From the NCBI GenBank assembly GCA_012295275.1, contig CM022671.1, positions 2,691,386 to 2,755,385 of the forward strand: a DNA stretch of 64,000 bases, written 5' to 3'. Positions 33,174 to 48,400 of this stretch are shown piece after piece (position 1 is the first letter of the stretch; every line of letters starts with the position of its first letter). Origin of the DNA: Chrysomallon squamiferum (taxonomy: Eukaryota; Mollusca; Gastropoda; Neomphalida; Peltospiridae). A model generated the notes under the pieces. The model searched no databases. It saw nothing but the letters and a program-made list of their open reading frames with translations, and was not told the DNA's origin. Position numbers and translations under genes: made by a program.

Positions 33174-36100
33174 TCAGAACACATCACTACAAGATGGATC
33201 ATCTGATTCGTCATTCTTCTCCTGACCAGCCTCACTGGCATCATCCATTTCCTAAAATCATAAATATATTTTTATAGTTTAACAATAATATGCTTGATGT
33301 CTGCTTGTTTTAGTTTTCTTAGTTCATAACAAAAAATAATGAAAGTTTAAACAGTCATATATTTAACTTCTAAAATAATCTCTCTACCAAATAAATATGT
33401 CTGATCTGCATGAATTTCAGCATATCAATAACCATACTTACTTTTGTGATTACACTATTGAAAACAAATAATACTTGTGACTTGGAATGCTCACACTTTA
33501 ACTATTTACTCAAAGAGTTATCTTTGACTATATACAACTGTTCCAATAAATTCTACAAAACTGTACTCACACAACAGAGCAACTGGCTGTTTCTATAAAT
33601 GTCTTCTTAAAACCTTGTAATTATTTATTACTGGAAATTTTTCTTTTCATTCACTGAGGTGTCTTTCTCACACATTTTCTTATCATTAATAATAACAATA
33701 GTAATAATAATATCATCTTAATTCATGGTTTCCATACTCACCACTTCACTCTCCTCATCTTCCTGAACTGATTCCTCATCCTCTACATCACTCTGATTTC
33801 CATCTGTTAAAGAAACCTGCGACAAGATTTCCTCTCCCTGTTCAAAAACATACAAATAAAATACAAATAATACTGAATTAAAATTACATACAAGAGTAAC
33901 ACAGTCTTTGTTTCATATTGTTTGAAATAAACTATTCCATGAAAAAAAAAAATTTAAATTCTAAACCCTACTTTTAAAAAGAACGTCAAATTAAGTAATA
34001 AGAAAAACCTGCCAACATATCTATAAAAGCGGCATGATTAACATATTTTAATACAAAATTGTGACCTATTAGTATTAGGATTTACTAATCAAGTAAAATA
34101 CAAAATTATCATTATGTTATTAAATGGTGTTTTTAATTTTAGAATCATTTTAATTATCCAAGCAAAGCTAGGGTTCAGTTAACCAAGTTATTTATTCTTA
34201 GTTAATCTGTAACAAAGCCAGTTTAACGACACTAATTTAATACTAATATACAGTTTGGAACTGCAAAATGATCAACCTGCAGATCTCTGTTTTTCAGATT
34301 TCCCAGCCAGAATGCTTCCAAACAATTGTTAACAGTCAACATGGCCTTAACTCGATATACAAATTGTTCCAGTGCTCGTTTGAGAGGAGGCACCTGATTG
34401 GTCAGTGACACATCTCGGATTATCTGTACACATGATAATATTTATAATAAAGATATGTCAATGGAAAATACACAAACATATTATTTATTTACAGAGATAT
34501 ATTATAATGTAATGCTAGAAATAAATTTAAAAAATCTCCTGTTTTATGATGTTGTAATATATTTAGATGTTTTGTTCCTTTTTTTTTTTTTTTTTTTAAG
34601 TATGTCAAGTAAACAAAGCATTATAAGGTGTACTGTGACATTTAAAACATAACTAAGTAATCTGAGGCACTGAGGAGTCTCGACACAACTAAGATTTCTC
34701 TGCCCATAGATTTTACAAATGTGTGATAGAAATGTAACAGTACCTTGGAGTGACTTGACAAATGGTGAAGTGTGCGTGTACTGAGCTGAAAGTTTTTCAA
34801 CAAAGACTGAACTTCTTCTCGGTCTGTGCGAAACATCTTGTCAAGCAGTGGCATTCCATTACGCAAAAACACATCCACAAACTGACGTCCATTCTGTTTA
34901 AGAAAAATCTTGTTAATTATAACATGTCATTATCCAGTATTAATTACTTGCACTTTATATAATTTACTACCTCATTGTATTTCATTTGATTTTTAAACAC
35001 ATTTAAAATTCACATTCTAACCCTTTTTAATGACAATTTTTTATATCATATGGTAATCTAGAAAACTAAATTGGAAAAAAGATCTGGTTAAAACCAATTT
35101 TGTCAACATTCTACCAACCTTCAAAGCAGCACCAACAATCGATCGACTGTCAAATATCTGAAAAAAAATAAAAATTATATATATATATATATAAAAAAAT
35201 AAATCTATAAAACAATGTCACACATGATTCTTAATTAAGATTAATGACAATTTCTTTGTCATCATTTAAGAAAAATTAGGTGTTTTTTTATATGTTTATT
35301 AGGAAACAATCACATCATTTTCTAGTGATATCATGAGAACAAATTTTTTTTCAAAACATATATAGGCTATTCTTACTAATACAAGGGATCTTTAAATTGA
35401 CTTTTTTGTAAAAAGATGAAATTGGAAAGAATCATGGAGAACAGTCTGGTAATTTTATTATATTCTACAATACATTTATACAAATTAACAAGAACCATAT
35501 CAATATGTAATAAAAATGTTCTGCATATGGTTAACAAAATTTTCCTTCTTAACATATGTTTTTTTGTATTTTGATATTATTAAAATTTTATTGACAAACT
35601 TTTCTCATAAATAATGAATTAATCTGTACACCATGACAAAGAGGTTTTAAAAAAAAAACACAGCAACAAAACAGACAGTAGTGTGTGTAATTCTGCCTTC
35701 ATACCTTAATTAAGTTTACCAAAACATGTAGAATTTTTACAGCTATGCTCCATCTTATCAGCTGATCTACCTTCACCTGAAAAATATTGTTTAAAAATGC
35801 ATGTCAATAACATTCATTGACTAATAATGCAAAAAGTGGAATTAAAAAAATAATGAAAAAAATTAAATATAAAATCAAACATTAAAAAAATTATTAATTA
35901 TATTAAATTTAACTCAAATAAGATTTTCATTCCATTAACCAGAATTAAAACTTTTATAACACTTTTGTTTCAAATACTTGTTTTATTTTTTTTTATATTC
36001 ATTTCCACTGACACTTCTTTTCTGAAATTTCCCACATTTGGAATTTTATTTAGCTTCCACAACTTCAGGTATAGGATTACTAATCAGCATAAAAATTAAA

Positions 36101-39045
36101 AACTATAATTCACAAGTTAAACTCAAAAATAAAATTTTCTCAACATAAAACAAAATAAAGAAAAAAAATAATAACCTCCCTGGAGTGACTGTTTTTGATG
36201 GGAGTCATTGACTTGATGTATCCCACAGTCTCACTGAAAACAACTCGATAATACACTGGAAAACTTGACCTGTTACATTCAGAGTAAATCATTATATTTT
36301 AATGCTTTGTAACGTAACTATATCCAAGTTAAAATTATCTGTTATCACAAGTAACTGAACACTTTTTCACACTGACTTATTACTAGATTTTTTATCACCT
36401 TAGATATACTTTCCACAAGATATAAAAAACCCCAGTATATAACAGATTTGTTTTAAAAAAGAAGAAAAATGCAAACACAAAAATTTCAATTTACCAAGTA
36501 AACAAAAATATAAATAAAATATTGGGACTGAAAGATAAAATAGATAGCTGAATAAGGTTTAAGTTAGCAACAAAAAACAGAATAAAAATAATAACGTAAT
36601 TTTATCAAAACCGACCTGGTAAGAGAAGGAAAGGAATCTGAAAATCCATTTTTGTCTGCCTCAATTAGCTCAGGAATTGCTTTTGTTGTGATCACTTCTG
36701 CTGCCTCCAGAGTGTCATCTGAATATGTTAGATACATCCTATCAAAAAGAAATTTCAGCATTCAAAAAATCAAAACAAACCAGCCTGTAGACAGTTAATA
36801 CCGCATAATAAGTATAACAGATATGTAATGGAATTTCACCTTTATTTAATGTCTCCCCCATAAAAATTTAAAAAATAAAATAAAATAAAATAAAAATGTC
36901 AAGTTTAATAAAAATGTTACCATTATTCTAAATGACATATATGCAACCACACAGGCTATGTAGATGAGAGTGATATTAAAATGAAGATTATGCCAGAAGC
37001 AATATGAATGCTCCCATAACTTAATGGCCAAAAATATAATTTAAAACCCATTTCAACGTGCAGGATTTTACATATTGACAACACAGTCCCAATTTTCAAA
37101 TTTAGAAAGAAAAAACCAACTATTGCCTGAGAATATAAATGAATTTAAAATTATACTTGCTTGATAATCATCTGTAAGTTATCATTGTGTTTAGCACCTT
37201 TCTCCTTTTCTCCATTTGCACCAATCCACTCTCGTTTTAAAAAACTTTCAGCAAGATTTCCTGCAAATTGTCAAATAAAGAAATATAAATGAACTGAAAC
37301 TGAAATAAAAGTTAAATATTTCTGTCAGTTACTACAGAATATTATCTACATGTTTTTTTTATAACAAATAATTTATTTTTAAATCTGATTTTCTAAACGA
37401 GCCAAGATTACTGGTGAGTACTGAAACCTACCCAGTTTGTTAGATAGTTTGTGAACATCCACCTTAGCAGCAAGAGTTCCAAGAAGTTTGATAAGAGTAA
37501 CAGCCGTGGAGATGTTGGGAACTGCAGCAGCAAAGTTCTCCACATACTTGAATGCCACACTGCAACAAACACACAAAGATGATTTACTTCTTTTTCACTC
37601 TTTCTTAAGATGCAGAAGATTAAAATAGAAACATGTATACTTAAGTTAACCTTCACTAAACCAACATGTTTTCAGGTTTGAATTTACATAACTCCTGTGA
37701 CTGATGTGTGAATACACAATTGTAATATACTGTTCAAATGTTATTTTAAAGAGTGTTTAATGCATCTATTCTCAATTAAAAGAGTATCTACAGTAACAAA
37801 TCAATAAACACTTATTAAACATTAATCAGTCTTCTTATACATGTTTTAAAACTGTACCAAATTTAACAAAATAACAAATGAAACAAAAATTGTTTTAATA
37901 AAATTTATAATATAAAATGTAAAAGATTTTAACAATTTTAACAATAATTTAAGTTTTACCTAACAAGTTCCTGAAATGAAATTTGTGTTGAGTCTAAGGT
38001 TTTAATTCTGCAAACAAGAACCTGTAGAGCTTTCTTCAACAGAGGCTGGTTTTCTGACTCCAAGAATCCATTCCTTCAACAGCACAAAAATCTTAGCATA
38101 ATATCACTCTCACACAAACAAATAACACACAATATTCTTTAAGTAATGATATACCTGCCAATCACTAATATTTATTTAATGTCACAATAAACAAAAACAA
38201 TAATTATTAATTTATGTGTTATTTAAAATTTGGAATGTACGATGATTAATGTTAGGGATCACTCCAGTTGATGTAATAAAAATTCATAATCTAAAAATGT
38301 TTATGTTAACACCCTTTCTGGTTATGAAACTAAACAGTCTGGAAAGATATAAATGTTTCATTTTGTGTTTATTAATGTAACAATACAACAGTTAATAAAC
38401 AAAACTTTTTTCTTCATGTGGAAATGTTTCGGGCTTACCATGAAAACACAGACACCATTGAGTGTAGAAGTAGTTGAAAGCATGAAGTCATCAGAACAGC
38501 ATCATCATCATCATAACCAGGGCCATCAATGAGTCCGTCATTTTCACTAATCATAGTCTGTACAAAAACGATTTTAAAATAATTCTAATAACCTTAAATG
38601 TTAGACAAAAGTAAAAAGATTTCCTTACCTTTTGTTATAAAAAGAATTTTATGTTATCACAAAATAATTTCATTCAAATAAAAAAGAATAAAACTGAATA
38701 AAACTTTGTTTAAATAAGGATTGTAATTCTTTATATTTTTCAAATGATGAAAGATTCAACGTATCATAATTTCACTTAATTATTAATAACACAAACATAT
38801 ATAATAAAATAGATACCAAAAAACGAATGTAACTGAATAAATTAAACTTGAAAAAAAAAAGAATTTATTAATTAAATTATTATTTAACGATTTATTTTAA
38901 AGTGACTAAAGCTGACCTGAAAAAATGTACTGACTGCTTCCAAGTGATTGCATAAGGCTGGTAACAGTCTCACAGCTTTTGCAGCTATTTGTTTTGGAGT
39001 AAACTGATCAAGTAGATGAAACCCAACATTTTTATTTACTTTCAC
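33174..39045 (-). other. FANCD2: FANCD2 coding exons 31-43 (C-terminal region)
   Basis: Exons: 38917-39045, 38439-38557, 37960-38073, 37432-37559, 37161-37260, 36616-36738, 36176-36269, 35705-35776, 35119-35157, 34744-34893, 34277-34423, 33742-33837, 33174-33251. They encode about residues 956-1417. The [20 protein letters not shown] and [19 protein letters not shown] blocks are diagnostic. From residue 1361 the tail begins GEEILSQ, as in human (GEEIKSQ), then becomes acidic and ends SCSDVF. Exon 35 ends ...ATCAA|GCAAGT; the GT donor three codon positions on would create a stop in exon 36, so the GC donor is required. Confidence 0.93.
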
Positions 39046-42000
39046 CTGAGGGAATGAAATAAAAGTTAAAAAAGTAAATAAGAATAAAAAACAAAAACAA
39101 AAATAAATAAATAAATAAATAAAAATAAATGAGGTAAGCAAAATAATAATAGCATTTGCTTCACAGAGTATTAAAGTATTTAAGATGAAAATGTGTTTGC
39201 ACCTAGAAAACAATGATCAAGATACTTTGTATTTTTATACAAATATTGCTCAGAGGAAGCAAATGTTAGTCAAACTGAAGACAAATTAATTTAAAATTTC
39301 CAACATCATTTATAAACTGACTTATTAGATGATAAATAAAAAAGTAACAAAAAGAAAACACCATTTTCTTTTCATTAACCAAATTATCAACCAAGGAGTC
39401 TTATAACAAATGAAATAAATAATTGCAATCTGTGCTTTATCAAGATAAAAGAACATTACTTTTTACTATTAGAATCAAAATAAAACAAACTGACAGGGTA
39501 TCCATATTGCATTAAAGAAAAAGAAAAGTAATACTGAATAATTTACATGGTTTTAGTAAGTGAGTATAATTAATACTTTAAGAAACATTCTTCGTTTGCT
39601 GGCTGATGCAATCAGTGAATGGTTGAGTTTGTGTGCGAGATCCTCCAGAAGAAATTCTAGCTCAGCTGGTCGAAGGTGTAGACTTGTTTCATCCTGTCAA
39701 TTAAAAACATTCAAATTATTAACATCTCAGCATATTTGGTGGTAAAATAATTTATTATATTTCTAACATTTGAGAAATTTTTCAGAAATTTGGTGTATAT
39801 TCAGGTCTGTGCTTTAAGTCATGAAAATGAAACATATGACATCATTATTAACTTTATAATTAAATTAATTCACTGGGAATTTCAGACCTCTGTCTAAATA
39901 CAGAACCTTTGAAATGAATGGTGAGAATTTAACAAATTAACATAATGAAATTTAGGACAGGTACTGATTTTTGATAAATGACAATTCAACATTTGAAACT
40001 ATTATTATTATCATTATTTAAAAAAGATATCTGTACATTTTGTGTGTAGTGGTTTTTGTAAATGTGTCATGTGAAGACATTTTTTTTTCAAAACTTTGTC
40101 CTGGGCATTTTGCTTTTGACTTATTTTTACCTTTGTGTTACTGTCTGTATCCATAGCTACACCAGAAATTAGTTCATTGTTCAGTACAATAAACACACTA
40201 ATGTCCAACTCTCTGAAACAAACAAAATTAAATTAAAATGTACCACTGATGATGTATCCAAAAAGCCTTAATACATTTTGTTTATTTTGTCTTTGCTAAA
40301 AAATAAGACAAAATTAACATGTTAATGAAGATATATGGAATTTGAGGTCCCCCCCCCCTTTATTGTGAAATCATTCTGAAATATTAAAATAGCCAAAACA
40401 AAATTCTGCGGTAAGTTACTTAGACATTGTAAATAAAACAATTAAAAAATACCCCATTAAATTAAATAACTTAAAAATATTAACAAAAAAAAAAAAATTT
40501 TATACCTGAAATATTGTCGATAATTTCCAAGGTTAATATTATTTTCATCTCTGGTATCAGCTTTCACCTGATTCTGTGATTCTCTTGGACTACTTTTATC
40601 TGCATCCTGACAACAAAATAACTAACAACAATAACATAAACATGGCTGACATGGTATTTTTAGTTCTCATGGTCATTTTAAAAATTGAGAAAAACAATTA
40701 TATTTGAGGTTTATCCTAATTACAGTTTTGTGCATCTCCTCTATCTTACACTGACAGAGAAGGGAGGATACATCATATATTGAAATGGGTATAAAAAGTT
40801 TCTGTAATATCCTGGCTCAAAAAACTCATTTAAGAAACAATATTCTTACTGAGAACATGAGCTTAGTCTACTTAGCTATGTGATTACAAACCAGTGACGT
40901 TGAGTCCCTTGATGTTTCATCCATGTCATCCATATTTTCTTTGTCGTTCTTTCCTTTAGCTTTCCTATAAATTAAATGTGATTTTAAGTTTAAATTACTA
41001 ACATTAAACATTTATAACCAATTTTGTTTTAAAAATGAATATATAAAGCTTATTATTTCTAAAATGATAAAAACAAATTGTGTAGGAGGATTGTTTCACT
41101 AAATCAAGAATTTTTTTCACAGAATATACTGTAAAATTCTAAGCTAAAATAAGTATGGCATCAAGAAAAGATTTTGATACAATTTATATTTAAGTTTAAA
41201 ATGCAAAGCAAAATGTGATTCTTCTCATAACTGGCAAAAGAATAAACCTAGCTGTAAGGTTTCACAGTACTATTTAAAATAAAATTTTATTTGTGAAAAA
41301 AAAAAAAAAAAATAATTAATTATAAAAAAATGGTGATAAAATTAAAAAAAAAAAAAAAGTACAGAACATGGATCACCTTTTCCCTGGTTTTCTTCCTTTC
41401 TTTTTAACCTCTCCTGGGTCACTCTTGATCTTTGTTTCTTCAAGGTCAAAATTAGCAAGTGGTGGTTTGAAGTGTGGTGTAGCTACAAAAAAACATTATT
41501 CCATTTAAATCATTGAAATATTAATAAAAACAATATCTTATCTAGTGTGAAATCATGTATCAAAGATTAACATCAACAAAAAAAAGAAAAAAAGAGTTAA
41601 ATTACATTATATATTGAATATGAGTTTTATCTTAAGCACACATATTAAATTTTTAAATTTATTTTTGAAAGCAAATGTAATGACATTTTTAACAATAACA
41701 TGGTTCAGATAATGTAAACAGAAAAAGACACAAAACACCAGATGAATATTTAAAATATTTTAATAACTGAAACTCAAAATCTCTATATTCTTGATAACCA
41801 ATTAAAACACCCCCAAAACTACCAATGTAAACATTCACCATAATGAATCAGTCAACTCTCTAAACCCTCAAAATGTTTCATCTTAAAACCTTTCCCTGCA
41901 TGATATCCCATCTGTTTACAAAATGACTAAATAACATAACTAAATTAAAAAACACACAAACCAATCAAGCACTTGATGAGAACTGTCTGCAGATCTGTGA

Positions 42001-45000
42001 TATTCTTAAGTCTGGTAATGACCTTCACCTTCATTTCTATTGCTGTTTGGGTGGCAAAACTGTTAACCACCTTAAATGATAATAAAAATAAAAAATCATT
42101 AAAATAATATAGTTATTGTGATCCTTAACTAAAATGTACATCCATTTTTGTTTTAATTTTTCTGCATGAAAATGAAATGATTTTTTGGGCTAAAGGCACC
42201 TTTGTGTTACTTATCTGTCAAAGTTAAAAGAAAGAAAGAGTTTTTAAATGTTAAAATGAATCACTGATTATGTTATGTGTAGATAATTATTACAATTACA
42301 GTTGCTTTTAAACAGTACATTTTAAGAGGTTTCAAGTTAATACTACTGGATTATATTCAGATAATGGATTCCATTCATGGGTACAGGTTTACTAGTAGTC
42401 AACACTGATTACCTCTCTAAACCAGTTGATGTTGTGAAACAGTGTCTGACAAATTATTTCTTTTTCCCTGCTTGAGAGAGATTCAAATTTGTGAAACACG
42501 TCTTCCTTCACTGTGTACAGAGGACAACCTGAGCAAAAATAGTTAAACATCTTAACCATATTTTTATATCAATATGTGATTTAAAACACAAAACAGCAGT
42601 GTCAAATGAATGCAATGCTGAAATAATGATGTTCACTACATTGACGATAATCTGTAAATATTTTCATCAAAATGTATAAATGACTTAAACACAGTGGATT
42701 ACTGAGTCAGACTTTCTTCTTGTACCATTTCAGAATAAATAAATAAAAAAGAATTATGTATATTGTGGACAACTGACTACTCTAATAATTATGAATGAAG
42801 GTAATTTAATGTAGCCAGCAAAAGCACAAAATTAAGAATATATATATTTATATAGAATACTGAGAATGATCAAGAAGAAAATGTAGAGAAGTTAAAAACA
42901 GAATTAAGGTTAACGTGGTGAATATCCATGGAAACCATTTAAAATTTTATATGAAGAACAGTTATTAAAAGCATAATTGAAAACAAGACAGGTTTATCTA
43001 CTACAGTGATGATGGATTCTAAGCAATCAAATGTTACCAAGAAGAGCGTCAATTTCTTCCAGATTCCCATCCTGCTGATGTCTCTCACACATCTGAACAA
43101 GACGAAAATGAGAACAGAGACAGAGAGGGTTGGGCGTCTTTCTGTCAAAATAACAGATTGTTAAGAGGTAAGTAGAATTTCTGTCATATTATTAACGTGC
43201 AATGGTGCTAAAACAAATTATTAATAAATGAGATACAGTTTACTTAACATTATAATTATTTAAACTGTTTAAATGATTTTATTATTTTATAGCTACTGTT
43301 TAAATTAAATTATAAAAAATGAAAATCTGTTTTACATTTTCTTATAAATAAAATGAAATATATAAAACAGTATTAAATCTAGCAATACTGAGTATGTTAT
43401 CAACGTTGTTATTGAGCATAACCTGTCTTTGTTGTGGTTGATGCTGTTGGTGTGAGATTGTATCACTAAAGGTAAAAGATTGATGGCAATTGTGCTTTCT
43501 TGTGCATCATCAAGACCAAACAACAATGCCAATGGAATGTCTGTTGAGCTGAAAATAAATCAGGATCAGTTAACATTTTACCATATATATACTTTATTAG
43601 ATGCCTAAAATCAATATCTTTTTGTGCCAAGAGGTCATTAGATATTGGTATCTTATACAAAAATGCCCACAATTCCTAATAAAAACAAATTAAACAAAAG
43701 AAAAGTATAAATCAACCCACACAAACATACACACAAAAAACAAAAGTAAACAAAACCAGAAAGCTTTTTTCCTTTAATTATTTATCAGAATTTTATCTCT
43801 TTAAAAATAATAAATAAAAATTACTTCTGAATAAAATGAGATGTAATATTATTGTCATACATTATTATTAAACGATTTAATCAGCAGAGTTAAGATCTAC
43901 ATTTGCACCCATACAGGGATGAAACATCTGTAATTTTTCATTTCTGAACTAGTTATAGCTGGAATGGGAAATAATGAATAAATAAACATTTTTGTTTTTA
44001 AATTTAAATTGTTGATTAAAACTTACGAAGTTAATTTATCTTCTTCTACATCCACAACATAATCATCTTGAAAATCAGCAATAACATTTTCTGCAATCCA
44101 TGTCTTGAAGAAAAAAGCAAAAAATGACAGAAATAATAATGTAGTGGCAAGAAAAAACCAACAAAAAACCGCCTGATATATTAATACAAAAAATTTTAAT
44201 AAACAAATAATAATAATAATAAACTAAAATAAAACAATAAAATATCACTGGAAAAAGGAAATTACACTTCAACTTACTATATTTTAATATTTAATTTTTA
44301 TTCTTGATTAAAATTTGTGAAACAAAACATGTCTTATTCTCACATAACAATGAAATGTTTTTAAAGGAAAAGATGTTTCTCAAAAATAAATAAATAAATA
44401 AAAATCCCTAACATACTTCAACTTCTGATTTTTTCTGACCAAGACTAACAATGGCTGATAACTCATCCATGAAGAGTGCTGCTGCTTCTGGCATCTGGTG
44501 ACTGCTAGTTCGAACCAGCTGAAGTAAAGTAATGACCTGTTTACTGAGGTCACTGGACAGTGTCTGGTCAGTCTGGCCACTACAAAATCAGTACAGTTGA
44601 AATGACCATTAAAACAGGTCAGAAAAGTCTCATCATTAAACAAATCTAAAAAAATGAAGTATTTTAGTCTATCTACGACTGAATAAAATATAAAAAAAAA
44701 AAAAATAACAAAAAGATTAAATAAATAAAATAACCAGATCATCACAAACAAAATTACAATCATCTACTTCACAGGAGTAAATAAAAATCTGAGTTATGTT
44801 ACAAAATGCATTCAACCACTGTAGATATCTCAGCTACTCACCCAGTGAAAACTATACTTTTACATATCATTACTGCTCCAATCACCCCCATTTTCTTGTA
44901 TCTGAAAACATAAAAAAGATAAAAAAATTAAATAGTAATAACAGTAATAATAACAATAATAATAAAAAAATGAAACAGAAAATAAAAAATACAGTAAGAA

Positions 45001-45443
45001 ATTGATTTAAATTAATACCAAAAAATATCCCCAAAGAATATGTAACTTTCAAGTTGTATTATCTTTGTGATGAAAACAGAGATAGTGAGAGACATAAAAA
45101 AAACAAGAGAAATGGATATAAAGAGGAAAAATCTAATAAAGAAGTGCTTTTTTGGTCTCACAAAGTTTGTGATAAGAGGAAGAGTAATTAGCAAGCCGTA
45201 AATGAAAAATGATGTAGATATCTCTTCTTTGAAGACAAATCACATGGTAGTAATGTTGTTATGGTAAATTTAAAACAAAATGAAGATATTTACTTTGGAT
45301 TGTCACTTGAAAGCTGTTTTCTGATTACCATGTGAAGATCATCCTTGAAAATAATAGAAATTACTGTAACATATATCATTTACTTTGTCAATACACACAC
45401 ATATTTGTTATTATTTACATGTATACATAGATTTTTTCATTAT

Positions 45444-45495
<52 letters not shown>

Positions 45496-48400
45496 TAATA
45501 ATTTAAATCAGAATAATTAACTGAAATAGAGATAAATATAACAATATGCTTTGGTAACTGGATTATGGAAATTGTAACATTTCGGCAGCTGTAAAAATCT
45601 GAATGAAATTACTTTTCTGTCTTGCTTCAGTCTGTACATTTAGATAATTTCTATGCAAAAAATGGTTTTGTGATTAGTACATTTTTAAAATTATTTTTTA
45701 AAATTAATTTCTTATATAAATATTGAACAGTGGTGAAATGAAAGTTGAAATTAAACCAGAGAAAACATGAACCTGAACAATGCTGCCATCTTGAGGACTG
45801 TGAAAAGCAAGACAACTCAACATTTCATACAACTTTCGAATCTGAGACACTGACAAGTTGTCCAGGTAGTCTAAAACTCCCTACATAACAAATTAAAACA
45901 CCTTGTAAGTAAGTTTAGGATATCTGTGAATGGATGAATTAATCAAGTTCTCTAAAACTATCTATAAATTTTATTTTAAAATTAATACAGTCTAATAAAT
46001 GAAGTGGCCTGAACTTTTGACCAAAGAGAATTAAGATCATTATCCTGCTCTTTACACATTTTTTGGAAGTTTAAGAAAGTCAATTTCTTTTGGAACAAAA
46101 TATTAAATCAGTTAATGGGGCAAAAAACTGTCTTTGCATAAGACTATTTATTATTTAATGAATTAAACAGTTGCATTAAAATTAATAAATCAAAAGTGGT
46201 TTTGAAAACAAATTTAATAGCTTATAAAAAGCTAATTAGTATTTATCAGACACTATAAAGTGAATAGTTTTACTTTGACAAAAATGCTGAAAGGACTCAT
46301 GCTGTGTATGTGTTTGTGAACAAGATCAACAAGAATATCGAGAGATGATTCCATCTCACTCTCAAAACCACTGCCTATGTGTGTCACCAGGTTACCAACA
46401 ATCTCCTGAAAAACAAGCAAATATCTGTATAAATTTATTTTTTAAAATTCTGATATATATAAATTCATACATCAAACAAAGGGATGGTATAAAAAATGTT
46501 TAGGGAACAAGTACTTTGAAAATGTTCAAATTACTTGTTTGTGAAAAATACTCCTATGAACAATTGAATCAAATGCATTAACTATCAACAAGTTTATTTT
46601 ATTAGCAGTTAAATAAAATCAAAGTGTCTGTTGCTGGCAAGTTTTGTTTGGCTGTTCTGTGAATTATATTCTTTACACGAATATATTTATACAAATTGAT
46701 CTATCTATATATATATATATCTTATTTTCTAACCTTCTATATATATTACATCCCTTTGAAATGCCAGAGGGGGTAATTTGTAAATATGACAGTTGCCATT
46801 TCGGACTGCATCTATTTTGTTTAGGGAAAAGATGTGAACTGCTGACACAAAAACTGCAAAACAATGGCATGACAGCCAGTCTAAATAAACGTGAGACGGA
46901 TATTGCTGCCATCTCTTACAGCATGAAGCGAGACCTCTGTACATGTGTAATGTGTATGTGAAAACTGCACAGATGTTACAACTTCATATGAGTTTCATGC
47001 AAATGATATGAAGCTTTAACATGACCATTCAGCTTAATAAATGGGATTTTCTACTGTTATTTTGATACGCTAGGCATGCTATTTCCAGTTGTAATACATT
47101 CAGTGTAAATTATTTTTAGCAAAAACATCACAATATCACGCACAAAAAATAGTTTTTGTTAAACTTATTTTATGAGAAAGAATTTGGGGTTTTCTTAGAG
47201 GGCTTTCTAACTGTCAGGTTTTTTTCAGCCTTGTTAACATTCTGTTCTTTATGACTGCCTGTGTATTTACCATTAAATTGTATTAAATTTTTATATTTAG
47301 GCTAGTATAACTTGATATTAAATTTGTTAATGCAATGTTTTCATCACCCCCTAAAAAAACCTAAATTCCTAGTATTATTATCCTGTTTAACATCCCTGTT
47401 TTGTAGGCATTCACTTATCATGTGTGCCCTAGATGGAATGTTTGATCACTGAATGATATTAATATAAGATGTCACAGTGAGGCACGAAAACTGTAATTTT
47501 TCACAAAGTCATTACTGTACATACTATAAACTTGGTTTTTATTACCAGGATATTTTTTCAATTAAATGTTGTTGGTAAAAATGTTTTTCCCCTAATTCTT
47601 CATTACCAAAATATTTAGTTTATTTCCCAATCCAACATGTAGATAGTATTGACCTGATATTTAAAAAAAAAAAATAATAGTTTTCTTTTCTCACACTCAT
47701 ATTAAACCAAAAATATTTCACAAGGAAATCAAGAAACAGAGAATATAAAAAATGTGTGGCTACATTATTAAACTTAAATTATCTACAATAATTCATGTTA
47801 TCTTCCAGTGTCAATGATACTTTGCTTTGGTATATATATAAACAAAATTAGTTAAATAACAACATATTGCTATGATGTTAATTTAAAATACCTGTTGGCA
47901 GAAAGTGTCGAAAGTCACAAATGTTTTCTTGTACATGGCACAGGCAAAATGGAGGATGCATGGTTCTGGAGATCGTAATAAAACTTCAGCAATGGACAAA
48001 ATGGAAGGAAAATATTCCCGAAGTATCTGAATTAAATATTAATAAATAAATATGTTTTAATTAATAATTATGTGCTACATTAAAATTTCAAATGCTTGAC
48101 ATTTAAATAATCTGAAGAAAAATACGTAATCCAACATAATTCAGAATTATAATTAGAACTATCAAAAAAAAATCATAAAATATTCATATTAAAAATATTT
48201 ACTTATAAAGAAATGTTTAAAAACACATGTTATAAAAGACAAAACTGATATAAATTATAAAACATAATAACATCATAACAGTAATAATTTTAAATCAGAA
48301 TTCTATGAAAAGTGAACATAAAAAATGTTCAACAAAACTTTACCTGTCCATGTGACTGAAATGCATCATGTAAAAAGACCTCAGTAAAAGCACCTGCTCG

